Made by a program: the position numbers and the translations under genes. Under the pieces are notes generated by a model, which saw only the letters and a list, made by a program, of their open reading frames with translations, had not been told where the DNA came from and ran no database searches. Source: Hypholoma sublateritium FD-334 SS-4 (lineage: Eukaryota; Basidiomycota; Agaricomycetes; Agaricales; Strophariaceae). From it: 64,000 nucleotides of DNA. The stretch is from contig KN817527.1 in NCBI GenBank assembly GCA_000827495.1, positions 403,203-467,202 on the forward strand. Direction: 5' to 3'. This document shows, piece after piece, positions 33,560-44,190 of the stretch. Numbering within the stretch: position 1 is the first letter of the stretch; each line of letters begins with the position of its first letter.

Positions 33560-35620
33560 TGTGACCTGAGAAGCTCACATTCCGCCACGTTGGAGCGGCG
33601 GAGAGGTGACGGGGATTTTGTGGCGCGGAATGCCTGCGTCAAAGCTAGCGTTTCATTTCGCATTTCGCGTCTCGCAAGCGGCGGAAGGAGCGACAGTGGT
33701 GAAATACGCGAGCTCGCGCAGGTACCGTGGCCGCCTTGTTGGGTCGCGAATGGGCCGAGGTGGGGTGGAACGGCGGCGTCGTTGGAGCTGGGAGAAGCTG
33801 GGCGAGGGGCGGGAGAAACGGCACCTCAGCATGCGCAGGTGCCGTGGCAACGTTTCTGAATTCGGGGAACGCGGAATGGCGAGAGAAACGGGAAAAGGCA
33901 CCCGCGCGAGCATCGAAGCTCGTGCGGGCACTGTGCCGGCACCGTTGGGCTCAGCGACGCCCAACGGCGGTGATATGGGGTCCAAGGGGGCGGCGAAGGG
34001 GATTCGAGGGGTGCGCGGCAGCGGTGAACGGCGGCCGCGCGACGTTGATGGCCGTGGTAGGGGCGATGGGTCGAGGAGGGGGCTTGGATGTGCACCTGCG
34101 CGAGTTACGCAGCTCGCGATGAGCTCGCGGCGAGCTCCGCAGGTGTGGAAGGGCGTAGGCTACGTTGAAAGAAGCCTGCCCCGCCCTCGCGGTGTGTTCT
34201 ACAGGTACCGTGGGGGGCTGTAGCGTTGAACAGCTCCTGCACGAGCGTAGTGGCTCGTACAGGGCTCGCGGCCCCTCGTGCAGGCGCGGATCGCGGGTCG
34301 GCGGGGTCATGTGTGGCCCATCCGGGCTCCGCGGCTCGAATAGAGCTCGCGGTCGTGGGGGCGCACGAGCTGGGTGTGCTCGCTGCGGGTCTCCGGTGGG
34401 TGGAAAGGGCGGAAATTGATGCCCGCGCAAGCGTCAAAGCTCACGCGGGCGTCACGGCGGCGGGTTCAGGTCGTGGAGGGGCGGAGTAACAGAGAAGGAC
34501 GCCTACGAGAGCGTCGAAGCTCCCGCAGGCGGCGTGGCGGCTTTTTGGGATGTCGGAGAGGGGAGAGGGGAGACACGGCGCGCGCGGAGGCTGCACACGC
34601 GCCGTCGCGTCGTTCTTGGATGTCGGCGGGGTGGGGGAGCAAGGAAGAGAGCCTGCGCGAGCATCGAAGCTCGCGAAGGCGCCTTGGTTGGGTGGTGGGC
34701 GCTCGGAGAGCGAGCCGGCCATCGCGGCGTTGTTGGGCGATGAGGCGGCGGTCTGCCGTCGTTAAGGTGGGGCTGGGCGGCACGGAAAGCGCCAGGTTCG
34801 GCGAGGGGGGGGGGATTCGAGGGACGGACACGCAGCTAGGGCGTGCGCTCCATTGGTCGGTGAGGTCTCCGGTGTGCAGGCGCTCACGCGGGCGTCAAGG
34901 GGCGGGGACTGGATCTGGTTGCGGAAAGGCGGGGTGGCAGAAAACGGCGCCCACGCAAGCGTNGAAGCTCCCNCAGGCNCCGCGANGGCCGGTTTCGAAT
35001 GCGGCAGAGGTGGAGGGGGCGAGAGACGGCGGCCGCGGAGGCAGCGATGCCTGCGTGCGGCGTTCTTGGATGGGGGAGGGGTTGAGATGCGAGGAGATGC
35101 GCCTGCGCGAGCACCGAAGCTCGCGGCGGCAACTNGGCTGGGTGGTGGGTGGTCGGAGAGCGAGCCGGCCGCGAACGACGCCCGCAATGCTCGCGCGAGC
35201 GCCGTCGCGGCGTTATTCGGCGTTGAGGCGGCGCGACGTCGAATAATAGCGCCGGCACGAGCTACGATGCTCGTGCAGGCGCTACGGCGGCGGTCTTGCG
35301 TCATTCAGGTGGGGCTAGGCGGTGCGAAAAGCACCCGGGGGTGCGTGGTACTGCGGCGGCGCGCTCGCGGGGGCGGGCGGTGTTATGTACTTGGGGCGGG
35401 TCAGCCGTCAAGTAAGGGTTAGTGGGGCGATGGACGTACCGGGCATCTATGTAGCCCTGAAACGGCGCGTGCGCGAGCTTCGAAGCTCGCGCAGGTACCT
35501 TGGCCGGGTGGTGGGTGGTCGGCGAGCGAGCCGGGCGCGATGGTTGCGGGCGGGGGTCGTTGAGGCGGGAGCAGTGACACAGTGACGGATTTGCGACAGA
35601 CACGTCGCAAATCCTTCACA
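33560..35620. repeat. GC-rich array of a 30-bp imperfect palindrome
   Basis: Eight copies of a unit like GCCTGCGCGAGCATCGAAGC(TCGCGNAGGC): about 33901-33930, 34421-34450, 34501-34530, 34651-34680, 34949-34978, 35101-35130, 35251-35280 and 35466-35495. The arms GCGCGAGC/GCTCGCGC can pair around ATCGAA. Between copies the sequence is diverged but repeatedly contains GGGTGGTGGGCGCTCGGAGA-like blocks. Long open frames here (e.g. 34374-35246) exist in several frames on both strands and reflect base composition. Confidence 0.6.
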
Positions 35621-35787
35621 GCTGCTTATGACGAATTTTTGGACGAACTCGTCCAAAAATCCATCACGGCAGCGGCACGCTGAGCGTGAGCGGGGCGGTG
35701 GGCGAGAGTGGAATCAACGAAGGGGCCGTGGGCGCGTCGCGCGAGCGCGTCAGAGCACGTGCGACGAGTTTCAAGCTCCGCTTGAAA
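35587..35787. repeat. Cluster of three perfect hairpins
   Basis: 35587-35614: GGATTTGCGAC, 6-nt loop, GTCGCAAATCC (11-bp stem). 35635-35660: ATTTTTGGACGA, 2-nt loop, TCGTCCAAAAAT (12 bp). 35769-35787: TTTCAAGC, 3-nt loop, GCTTGAAA (8 bp). The sequence of each is unrelated to the 30-bp palindromes just to the left. Confidence 0.7.
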
Positions 35788-35799
35788 TGACTTGTTGCA

Positions 35800-36840
35800 C
35801 AATCCGCGCTTGCTGCCACGTCGTACCACCCGCCAACCTCCTCGTCGCTGCCCACACCCACACCCAGCGTCGCGGGAGCTCGNCCCGCCGCCGCCGAGGA
35901 GCGTCCACCGCCGCCACACCCGTCCACGCCCTCCCCGACACGCCATGGCCCGCCGTCGTCGCCGCCGTCCGTCGTACCTCCACCCGCCCACCTACCTCGT
36001 CACCGTCAGCACCCATCCCGAGCGTCCCGGGCACTCGACCGCCGCCGCCTAGGCGCCATCACCGTCGTCACCGCCGTCCACGCCCGCCTCGACGCGCCAA
36101 ACGGCGTCACCCGCGATGTCGCCGCCCGCACCGGCCCCATAGCCCGTCCCAAAGGACTAACAGCCCCTGCAGGCAACCTGTAGGCCCCATTTCAAAGCAG
36201 CGGATGCCCCCGCATGGCTCCAACTACCCTCGCTCCCAGCGTCCCTGGCATCAACGCTTCCCCTGCCCCTATCAGCCGCGATATCGACGTCCGCAGCGGC
36301 TCACCCTCGCGGGTACTCGAGCCGCTACGTTCTCGAACTGCGCATCACCGCCGGGGCCATTCCGGCCCTCGCATCGCACTTGAAGGATGGGGAAGCACCC
36401 ATCCCCCTTCTCAACGTGCCGGAAGGCATCGCTGGTGATTTCGGGGCCCGGACCTGTCTGCCGGACGCTCTCGACCCGCCAAACGCCAACCCACGGCCTC
36501 CTCGATGTGCAGAACCGCATCGCCGACATTGTAGACACCTTGACAGGCCCTCCGGCCTTTCGAGGTGTCGAAACCCTGAGGTGCATCGCTTCCGTGCCCA
36601 TCTCACCCGCACATTGTCACTAATTAAGAGCACGCAGGGCCCCTTCGGCTACAAATGCCGCGAGCGCTCAGCNCTCCCCTTCTCGCAGCACCCAACACCG
36701 CCGCCCATTACCACCTCCCGCTGCTCAACGACAGCGACCCGCCGCCTTCTCGACGCCCGCATCATCACCACTACCGCCGTCATCCGTGTCCGCTCTGGGC
36801 CTCGCGCCCATTCGAAGCTNGCTTATTTGAGTACTTTATA
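35800..36840. other. GC-rich segment with open frames, unidentified
   Basis: Plus-strand frames such as LELRITAGAIPALASHLKDG near 36330 and LLNVPEGIAGDFG near 36405 look protein-like but are interrupted and contain ambiguous bases. Possibly a remnant of a gene carried by the inserted element. No family recognised. Confidence 0.25.
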
Positions 36841-37416
36841 ATGTAGCTAGCTCTTTGTAAATGTAGACAGTTAATCAATATATATTTATTTTATTGCCTC
36901 CTCATTGTGTATCGCAAAGAAAATGAATAAAATTACAACTAGGGGCTGCCCCAGGGCTCTCCTGGGCGACCCAGGACGTTCCGGGAATCAAGATGCCAAG
37001 CAAGCATGCTGACCAAGCATCAAGGTTACAGCTACCGGTAAAGCCAAGAAATGATGGCATCACAAAGCGCAGCATGGGCCAAAGGCCGAGACCTGATGCC
37101 ATCACACATCAATTCCCAGGGGGCATTATTTCGAACATGAGCATCTCGCGGGCTCCCCGGATTAAAAGAACTCACTTTTTTTTCAAAAAAGACTCGTAAC
37201 TTACATACTTGTAGCCTAAACACTGATATGTGATTTTTTTTGCTTCTAAATCTTTTTTTATGTATTATATACATTGTGTATGTGTTTTGTATTGCGGTAG
37301 GAGTATGGTGCAGGGGTAATTAAATGATATGAAGCTTCCTGGGGGGCGCGGGGCATGCCATCAGACGCGGGGCGGGGGGTGGGAATAAATGTGCAAATAG
37401 ATCACCATACTCCAGG

Positions 37417-38381
37417 TATGGTGATCTATTTGCACATTTATTCCCACCCCCCGCCCCCCGTCTGATGGCATGCCCCGCGCCCCCCAGGAAGCTTTACATC
37501 ACTTTAACACCACGCCACGGTCCTCAGATTAGTATTTAAAGTAGATAAATCATGTATATGGCACTTGAATAAAATTACNGTGGTAAATTTGTAATGAAAC
37601 TGACGTATGGCAATTCTTCTTCGACTCTTCGGCGAGTCGTGTGAATGCGGTAAGGAGCGTGGGAACCATGTACTTCGTCGAATATCGTGGTCAGTGTGAG
37701 CGTGTGCTCAGCGGTCAGTGCTCATCGGCGTCAGTGAAATAATTAGGTGCTTCGTTAGGGAAGCCGAATTTGCAGTGTACGATATTACATACCTAACTCT
37801 TTCATGAGCGCCTAATNTTGCCGTTCTCGATTGGACAAACGGAANGCCGTCATCAAGCCATCGACTCGCTTGACTGCCTTGTTNGCGTTATCANATGCGC
37901 AAGCACTAACCGAGCNGTCGNGTCTGCCATTACCAACCACAAGAGNGGAATCCTCGTCACCGTCCAGCGCCGCTGCGCATGTTTGATGCATATGGGCGCG
38001 TGCTCCCACTAGTAGGTTGTGGGCGGTGTGGTGCTGAACCGGTGCGCCGAAGAGCTTCCGGAATAGAATCCATGAAATAGGTGCACGTTATAATCAGACC
38101 TGTGTATTTACAAGTAAGTAATAATCCNTCTACTTACATACTTGCATGTCGCCGCCCTTCGCAGCAGGAGTACTTACATACTTGTAGCCTAAACACTGAA
38201 ATGTGATNNTTTCTGCTTCTAAATCTTTGTTTAGGTATTATATACATTATTTATATGCTTTATACTGCAGTAGGACATTGTGAAGGGGTGATTAAACGAA
38301 TTGAAGCTTCCTGGGGGGCGCGGGGCATGCCATCAGACGGGGGGCGGGGGGTGGGAATAAATGTGCAAATAGATCACCATA
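37417..38381. mobile_element. Inverted-repeat element 2 (965 bp)
   Basis: Begins TATGGTGATCTATTTGCACA and ends with the inverted copy TGTGCAAATAGATCACCATA. The inverted repeats continue for about 75 bp through the GC-rich CCCCGCGCCCC part. CTCCAGG occurs immediately left (37410-37416) and right (38382-38388), probably a 7-8 bp target duplication. The interior matches the two outer parts of element 1. No coding capacity, so it is a non-autonomous element. Confidence 0.75.
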
Positions 38382-38389
38382 CTCCAGGA

Positions 38390-39390
38390 AGGGGAGGTGA
38401 CATAGGCGAGCACGCACGCCGCTGGGCGCCGGGCGATGGGCGGGGGAGGGAGTTGTGCGCCCAGAAAGAATGGCGCTGCGCGTGCAGTGCGGCGACGAGC
38501 GCACTAGCGTGATGCGCGCGTGGAGGGAGCGGAGGAAGACGTGCACACAGTTGAGCACGATGAGCGGGAGCGACTACGCCCGGATGCCCAAGAGCAGAAT
38601 GCTGAGCCACGCTGCCCCGTCGCACCACGCGGTGTACTTGTGATGTAGGACAGATCTGGAGGCGCTACTCCAGCTGATACGCATATACACTGACCAGAGC
38701 GACGACTCTGCACGGAACACGTGGATGTGCAACTGGAGTCAGCGCACCGGACGGCGGGCGTATGCGGCACCTCGGTCCGTCTACACATCCACAGCCGCGA
38801 CTCGAATAGGTCTCCGAGGAGCACGATGAGCCTCCCCCCCCCGCGTCCTGTTCAACCCGCCCAGGCGTGCCGAACCCCAGCGCCTCCGGAACCCATACGA
38901 GCAGCGGGCGCCACCCATCTCCACAGCATACAGGCACCATCGTCGCCCCACTTCCGCGTAGCGAACTTCCCTCGTCCCTGCTCCGTCTATCGTCGCCTTT
39001 GCGTCAAGCGGGCTTCGCCGCGGCGCCCGAGACGAAGGAAAACGCGGGTGTGAGCACAGCGCAGCCCAGTGCCGCGAGCAGCGTGAGGGGGAGGATCCCA
39101 GGAAAGAGGAATGGCGGTGGTATGGTGAGCGGGAGGAATTGTTCGTGCGCGCGCCGAAGAGGGCGGCGTGTGTTAATATGAGCAGCGCGAAGTACCGGTG
39201 AGGGGCGGCGGCGGCGGGGGTATGGGCAGGTGGGTAGTGCGTCGTACGCCGTAGAGGCGAAGTGTAGGCCAAGGAAAGGGGTTTCATTAACCGGTGAGCA
39301 TGGCGGTGGGATGAGGCGTTATGTTCGATTCGACACAACGCCGTCACTGAAGCATTGGAATGAGTGAGCACGCCCACATCCCCCACATCC
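38390..39390 (-). pseudogene. Relic of the multi-pass membrane protein gene, interrupted by repeat R
   Basis: Minus strand shows NCVHVFLRSLHARITLV (near 38540), comparable with ECVHVFLRFRRT at 6.3 kb. After a stretch of repeat R (38640-38830), scattered pieces follow at 38.9-39.39 kb (TPAAAAPHRYFALLILTHAA; VLTHSNASVTALCR). The same order occurs at 44.7-45.8 kb. Frames change repeatedly. Confidence 0.45.
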
Positions 39391-39790
39391 GGATCGAAAT
39401 ACCTAGAGCAGTGCAGAAGGCCTATGCCCGCGCTTGTCCGTCGCCGACGTCGACGTCGTACAATAGTCAGTTGGTCATCGCGTCGTCGACGAGGGCGAAC
39501 CTGGTAAATATGACGACCAAGCCGATCGGCATTACACGTCGGCCATCACTGCATCGCCACATCTTCCGCTGCGCGCCGCGGCAGCGCGCCCCTGCGCATT
39601 CTCATGATTTCAGTGCGATGACTGGGCGTCCGCCCTCCAGAGCATCGCAAATTTAAGCCCAGTGGCTCGTGCACCACTTGCCGCAGTATGAAACTCGGCC
39701 TGCTCTTCCGCCCCACCCCCTAATCAGGCGTGCCGCTGAAACTACCTATCTATAATCTACCGCACCGAAGCTTTATCGTGAACACTTAAA
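39391..39790. other. Intergenic, shared flank
   Basis: 39480-39600 (CCGATCGGCATTACACGTCG and following) recurs upstream of the membrane-gene relics at 45840, 58690 and 59880, always with GGCCATCACTGCAT. It is the common 5' flank of that gene family. No gene seen. Confidence 0.4.
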
Positions 39791-40080
39791 CATGGGCACT
39801 TCAATGGCGCGTTCCCTCCCCCTCTCGAATTTACTTCCTGTACCGCCGCACGCTCCCCACGCGTCTGCGCCGGGAAAAGCGCACCTTGAGTTCCCCGCAC
39901 TGCGCGGCCCCCCTACCACTATGAGAGCGCCACGCGCTTCGCGTCCGCCTCCGAGTCTGAGTTTGAAGTCCTGCACGAAGACGACGACACGCGCTTCGTC
40001 CTGCTTGGTGTATTACAGCTTGGGTGGAACAGATTTTATCTGTTGCTACGCCATAGTTCTATGATGTTGCCACGTTCCAG
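39791..40080 (+). pseudogene. Relic of the acidic/His-rich small gene at 60.2 kb
   Basis: A plus-strand frame gives SASESEFEVLHEDDDTRFVL then LGVLQLGW, matching the DAESESDIEEAFELL and EDDAGFVLLCVLRL blocks at 60.4-60.55 kb. Upstream and downstream parts are in other frames or missing. Confidence 0.4.
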
Positions 40081-40236
40081 ATGGGAAATTATTTACAAAA
40101 ATAGAAAAAGTGACATTCGAACGGGTACTTATCGGTAGACCATCAGCAGCGGTGATGGCATGCGGGAATACTCTAGCTCTGTGAGCAGCCATTTCATTCT
40201 ATAAGGACACAAGTTTTACACAACAAGAACGAATAT
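40081..40236. other. Intergenic
   Basis: Nothing seen; the last 40 nt match the 3' flank of the paralogue at 27350-27391. Confidence 0.4.
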
Positions 40237-41489
40237 TCAGATCATAGGCCCAAACGCTTCCTGGTAGCGATGCAGCAGTGCATCCCCGCCCACAATCTGA
40301 CCACGCAGCGAAACAAGCTCCTGCTCGAGGTTGCCCTTCTCGACCTCCAACGCGCGCAGATTTTGTTCAACCTCGAATGTATCGCGGCGTCGCGCATCAA
40401 GGAGATTATCCATCGTCGTGCAGAAGTCGCGCCCAAAATCTGCGACGGCGGTCGGTGCATCGTTTCGAAATCTCGGCGATGCGTAATGAAGAGGCGCAGC
40501 GCGCGCGGTTGCGTGCTGCATCCCGACGAACAGCCAACATCCCGTTTGCGCAGCGAGATCTTCGCACTGACACCCAGAAAATTGCATCAATTATCTAAAA
40601 ATAAAGGGTGTGGTAGGGTGCGACGCACCTTCAGTATGATGCTGTTCGCGCCTTCTAGGAACTGTTTCTGGCATTTGTCTTGTTTGTCGATCTGCATGGG
40701 GAGCACGTGTCCTCTGTGTACAGCTACGGTTACCGCTTCAGCACGAGAGTTGCCGCTCGGATATGTTGGAAACTGAGTACTCACAGTGGGGAACTTCTCC
40801 TCGATATACGCCTTGGACAAGTCCGAATACAGGGTTAGACGCCATTGGTCTGACGCGCTTTCCCCTGGTTTTAACAGCGCCAGAAGACGCAGATGTGGAC
40901 AGCGGGGCCGGTACAGCAGGGGCCAAAGTAGAGCCTACGGGCGATGGCGGCACAGTTTCCTCCAAAGTTGGGCTGGTACCAGCCAGTTCCATGTTGTGTG
41001 TCAGCGGCGATATTTGCTCCTGCCGAAATGCGATCCAAATGAGCGATATAGACACAAGATCAGAGAGTACATAAGATCAGAGAGCACAGGTACTGACGTG
41101 CAGCTGTTCGAGAGGTGTCGGAGACAGACGCAGCGCCTTCAAGAACGCCATCAGTCAACCGTCGAGTAGCCCAAGGCGAAGAGACACGCACTAAATTTTC
41201 CGTTTGTGGGATCTGAGTCGGCGCAGGAGGACCAGCGCTCAGAAGCGTGCGTTCGCGCTCGTTCTGCAGATGAAGTCGGCCGAGCTTGGTGTGTTCGCAC
41301 ATCACGCGGAACGGTCGCCCTGGGCACTTGGTGCAGAGCCGCAGCTGTCTAGCAGGCTATAACGCAAGATGTTGAGATCAAGACAGGGATATCGTAGTAC
41401 GACGCCAGTACCTTCTTAAAAGCTCCGACTGTGGACAGGCGAGGATGGGGACTCGGGCCTCTGGAGGGCGTCTGCGTTGCTTTCGGCAT
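40237..41489 (-). CDS. Unknown family: CxxC motif plus C-terminal coiled coil (copy 2)
   Basis: Same exon order as 27392-28658. MPKATQTPSRGPSPHPRL opens exon 1 at 41489, then CTKCPGRPFRVMCEHT with LHLQNERERTLLSAG, LTHNMELA spliced to DQWRLTLYSDLSKAYIEEKF, GHVLPMQIDKQDKCQKQFLE, and CEDLAAQTGCWLFVGMQHA leading into the coiled coil and ending EAFGPMI. Here the region between the fifth and sixth exons is open, so a fused exon is possible (in copy 1 a TGA interrupts it). Upstream of MPK the two copies diverge, which fixes the start. Coding differences between copies are mostly third-position or conservative, suggesting both were under selection for some time. Confidence 0.55.
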
Positions 41490-41980
41490 TCGATGGTGTG
41501 CGTAGATGGTGAAAGAGAAGAGTGGGGGTTTCATGCACGCAGTGCTCCACATTTATATGCGTACGCATGTGAAAGTGGCCGACCAGAGTCATCGCAATCT
41601 TAGGCGCAGAAGATTTTCTCTGCCCTAGAATGGAAATTACATCCAGAGCCGCCACTCTAATTCGCGGCGCCGCGCTGTGGGATTTGGAGAGCTGGCTCAG
41701 GACGGATGGGGGCACCGTATCTGCGATATGCATCTGGGGCCATTGCCCGTGGCATGCCTGTGCGCGTGGATGAGATCTGGAGACAGCGCTCTAGCTGGTG
41801 CGTGTAGTCCTCGCTCTGCAGGCCATGTTGTCCACCCCATGGATGAAGCCCCAGCAACAAGCGCAAATGCCCGATGGAAGAGCCACGGTAGCAAGCGCAG
41901 CATCCCTGCTTACATGGTGCCGTACGCTTCCTTGCGGTCATTCCATCGCTAGCGTACCTCATCAAATAGATTCCCACCAG
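41490..41980. repeat. Dispersed repeat R, copy 2
   Basis: 41640-41800 repeats the CCAGAGCCGCCACTCT...GGATGGGGGCACCGTATCTG...GGGGCCATTGCCC blocks of 29.1-29.3 kb, directly upstream of the CxxC/coiled-coil gene in both places, so it was duplicated with it. Confidence 0.5.
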
Positions 41981-42240
41981 CATCCATCATTAACTAAGCC
42001 CTACCTCCCTTGTATTCTTTCCATGCAGCCGTGTACTTCCATCGAGCCCATTCCAACGTTAGCGCACCCCATCAAATCGCCCGTTTATGCAGCCGTGTGC
42101 TTCCATCGAGCATATTCCAACGTTAGCGCGCCCCATCAAAATTTGCGGCTACCACCGGTCGTACATGCAGCCGTGCGCCTTCCATCGAGACGCGCCCTCA
42201 TCAAATGAGTAGTATCTCCTAAAAATATGCAGTGCGCCTC
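41981..42240. repeat. Diverged tandem repeat, about 75-bp unit
   Basis: Three units containing ATGCAGCCGTGTNCTTCCAT followed by TATTCCAACGTTAGCGC(A/G)CCCCATCAAA. The third is shortened. Confidence 0.6.
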
Positions 42241-43280
42241 TTTAAATATGAAGTGCGCCCTCCTAATGCATGTAGCAAGCCTCATAAGATATGGAGCAAC
42301 ATTTAAGGGAATGGAAAGCGAGACCAGCAGGGAGAATGGATCTCTCACTTTATGTACAGGGCCCAGGCGTTATATGACGCTCATGCAGTGTACATTCCAT
42401 GGCGCGTTCCTCATACATGAAGTGTATATTCCATGAAGTGTAGTGCTTCATACATGAAGTACACCGTCCATGAAGCATATGCTATAACAAGCTTACGTAT
42501 ATGTCAAATATTGATATCTATAAATACAAATGCAAAAACAGAAAAAATGAAACAGAAATTGTACTCTATGCAGACCCGTTTCAATATGTATGCATATAAA
42601 GCAGTCAGAATATTTTATTTTATCCTACATAGCTTGCGGGATATATCTATAGGAAATGAAATAAAAGTGAGACGAGTCATCAAACGATGCCATCTCAAAG
42701 ACAGTTTGTAATGTGCTTGGTACTGACTTTCATGGGTCGCAAATAAATTCACCTTACCAAAGACGACAGACTGACCACTGGCCATGCTAAATGCAAATGT
42801 TACTATCAAAGATGTATTGTAATACTTTTCATCTCTTTCTATGCAATTTCATAGCGCACGTTTGATGGAAAAAAGGTCAAGATCAATAAATGGCAGTGTA
42901 AAACATACAAACAGAACATCGTAAAGTAGATGTCAGATGCCAGCTTATCAGGATCGTCAAGGACTTGACTGCCTAATTTGTTGAAAAAGCTATCGGTTTG
43001 TTTTTTGGTCTTGAGTGGACCAGTGTAGTGGGCTCATCTGCGCTCAACCGACTCTCGATGGTATACGGCGGTGGATAATATGCACGACTACACTGTAGTA
43101 TTACGTGCACGACAACACACCGAATCAGGTTGAGGGGTGTTCAGGTAAAATAAAATACAACCAGCCGCTCGGAACTGTAGGGAATAGGAGGCAATGCACA
43201 AAGTAATGTACAATTAGGTCGCTCCTTCTTTACAACATATCATACTTATAGTGATGTATTACAAACAACGCAATGTAATA
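42241..43280. other. AT-rich intergenic
   Basis: 42380-42480 contains short repeats of TGAAGTGTANATTCCATG; the rest shows no gene. Confidence 0.35.
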
Positions 43281-43660
43281 GCTCATTCATTGATATATGT
43301 TCTATAACCACGAAGTGGTTGAACTAGCAGTGTGACGGACACGAGCGCCTAAGAGGAAGAAATACGTACAGACAAACATACATTCGGTGCGGTGCATAGC
43401 CTTACTGAAAGCGAGCGCCACGGAGGAGGAAACATAAAGAAACATACCTACATTTGATGCGGCGCACAGTATTCCATGGCGCTCACTATCAAATGTAGTT
43501 TATGGGGTGTACAATATTCCATCGTGCTCACCATCAGACGTAGTTGATGCGGCGTATTATATTCCATGGCGCTTGCTATTGTTGATGCGGCACATGCTAT
43601 TCCATGGCGCTCATTGATGGTTCACACTATTCCATGCAGGTCACTGATATTTTAGCCAAA
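43281..43660. repeat. Diverged tandem repeat with TATTCCATGGCGCTC core
   Basis: Five to six units of roughly 45-55 bp between 43450 and 43650, core GATGCGGCNCA...TATTCCATGGCGCTCACTAT. Two longer units with GAGCGCCNNNGAGGAGGAAA lie just before. Confidence 0.6.
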
Positions 43661-44035
43661 TTATTAAATAATACTAAAGGGTCATGAGCAGTGGTGTATG
43701 AGGAAAAGCATCTCAGATTAAATGTAATACTGAGCTATAGATGCACCAGGTCGTGACTGGTAAATGGATCACGCGGTATTCCACGGAGAGATCCCCATGA
43801 ATGAGGGTATTCAACGCCAGACTGATGGAAGTCTATGGCACAATGGAAGGGAGTGAAGACCATGAAGGGCCTTGTATATGAGGCACTCAGCTTCCATCTG
43901 CGCTTGCTACCGTGGCTCTTTCATCAGGCATTTGCGCTTGTTGCTGAGGTTTCATACATGGGGTGGACATACTATGGTGCGCTCTGACAGACCAATTATA
44001 AATTTAGGCAAAGAAGATTTCCTCTGTCCCAGAAT
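43661..44035. other. Intergenic
   Basis: 43900-43970 matches 41820-41920 in inverted orientation (GCTTGCTACCGTGGCTCTTT here against the complement there). No gene. Confidence 0.4.
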
Positions 44036-44190
44036 GGAAAGGTGTGTGTAAGAATAAACCAGAGCGAGAGCTATATATGAGACGCGCGCTGGTGTTACCG
44101 CTCCAGACGACTGTGCGTGTGTAAGAATAGACCAGAGCGAGAGCTCTATATGAGACGCGCGCTGGTGTTACCGCTACAGAAGACTGTGCG
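44036..44190. repeat. Two-copy tandem duplication, about 73-bp unit
   Basis: GTGTGTAAGAATANACCAGA...GAGACGCGCGCTGGTGTTAC...GACTGTGC occurs twice in a row (about 44041 and about 44114) and once at 28980-29060. Confidence 0.7.

Larger units (their letters stand above)
30730..37194. mobile_element. 6.5-kb insertion within inverted-repeat element 1
   Basis: Absent from the otherwise colinear element 2. Near its ends are inverted TACGAGTCTTTTTTGA (about 30749) and TTTTTTCAAAAAAGACTCGTA (about 37176-37197), possible terminal repeats. The left 2.8 kb is AT-rich, with tandemly varied ACCCNTACC/GGGTNGGG words (31.73-32.04 kb) and two about 200-bp diverged tandem units (32.56-33.0 kb). The right 3.3 kb is GC-rich. 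No convincing transposase or reverse transcriptase could be read. Confidence 0.4.
29970..37409. mobile_element. Inverted-repeat element 1 (7.4 kb, composite)
   Basis: Left end TATGGTGATCTATTTGCACA through the GATGGCATGCCCCGCGCCCC region (29970-30044). The right end at 37335-37409 is its inverted copy. Sequences 29970-30720 and 37195-37409 together correspond to the whole of element 2, so element 1 is an element-2-like unit interrupted by a 6.5-kb insertion. No transposase frame seen in the outer parts. The hAT-like MITE inserted at its left edge. Flanking target duplication not identified for this copy. Confidence 0.65.

Noticed and set aside
34374..35246. 290-codon plus-strand open frame (and long minus-strand frames opposite)
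   Set aside because: Arg/Gly/Ser-rich, contains ambiguous bases, open in several frames on both strands, and follows the 30-bp palindrome array; it is a by-product of GC-rich repeats.
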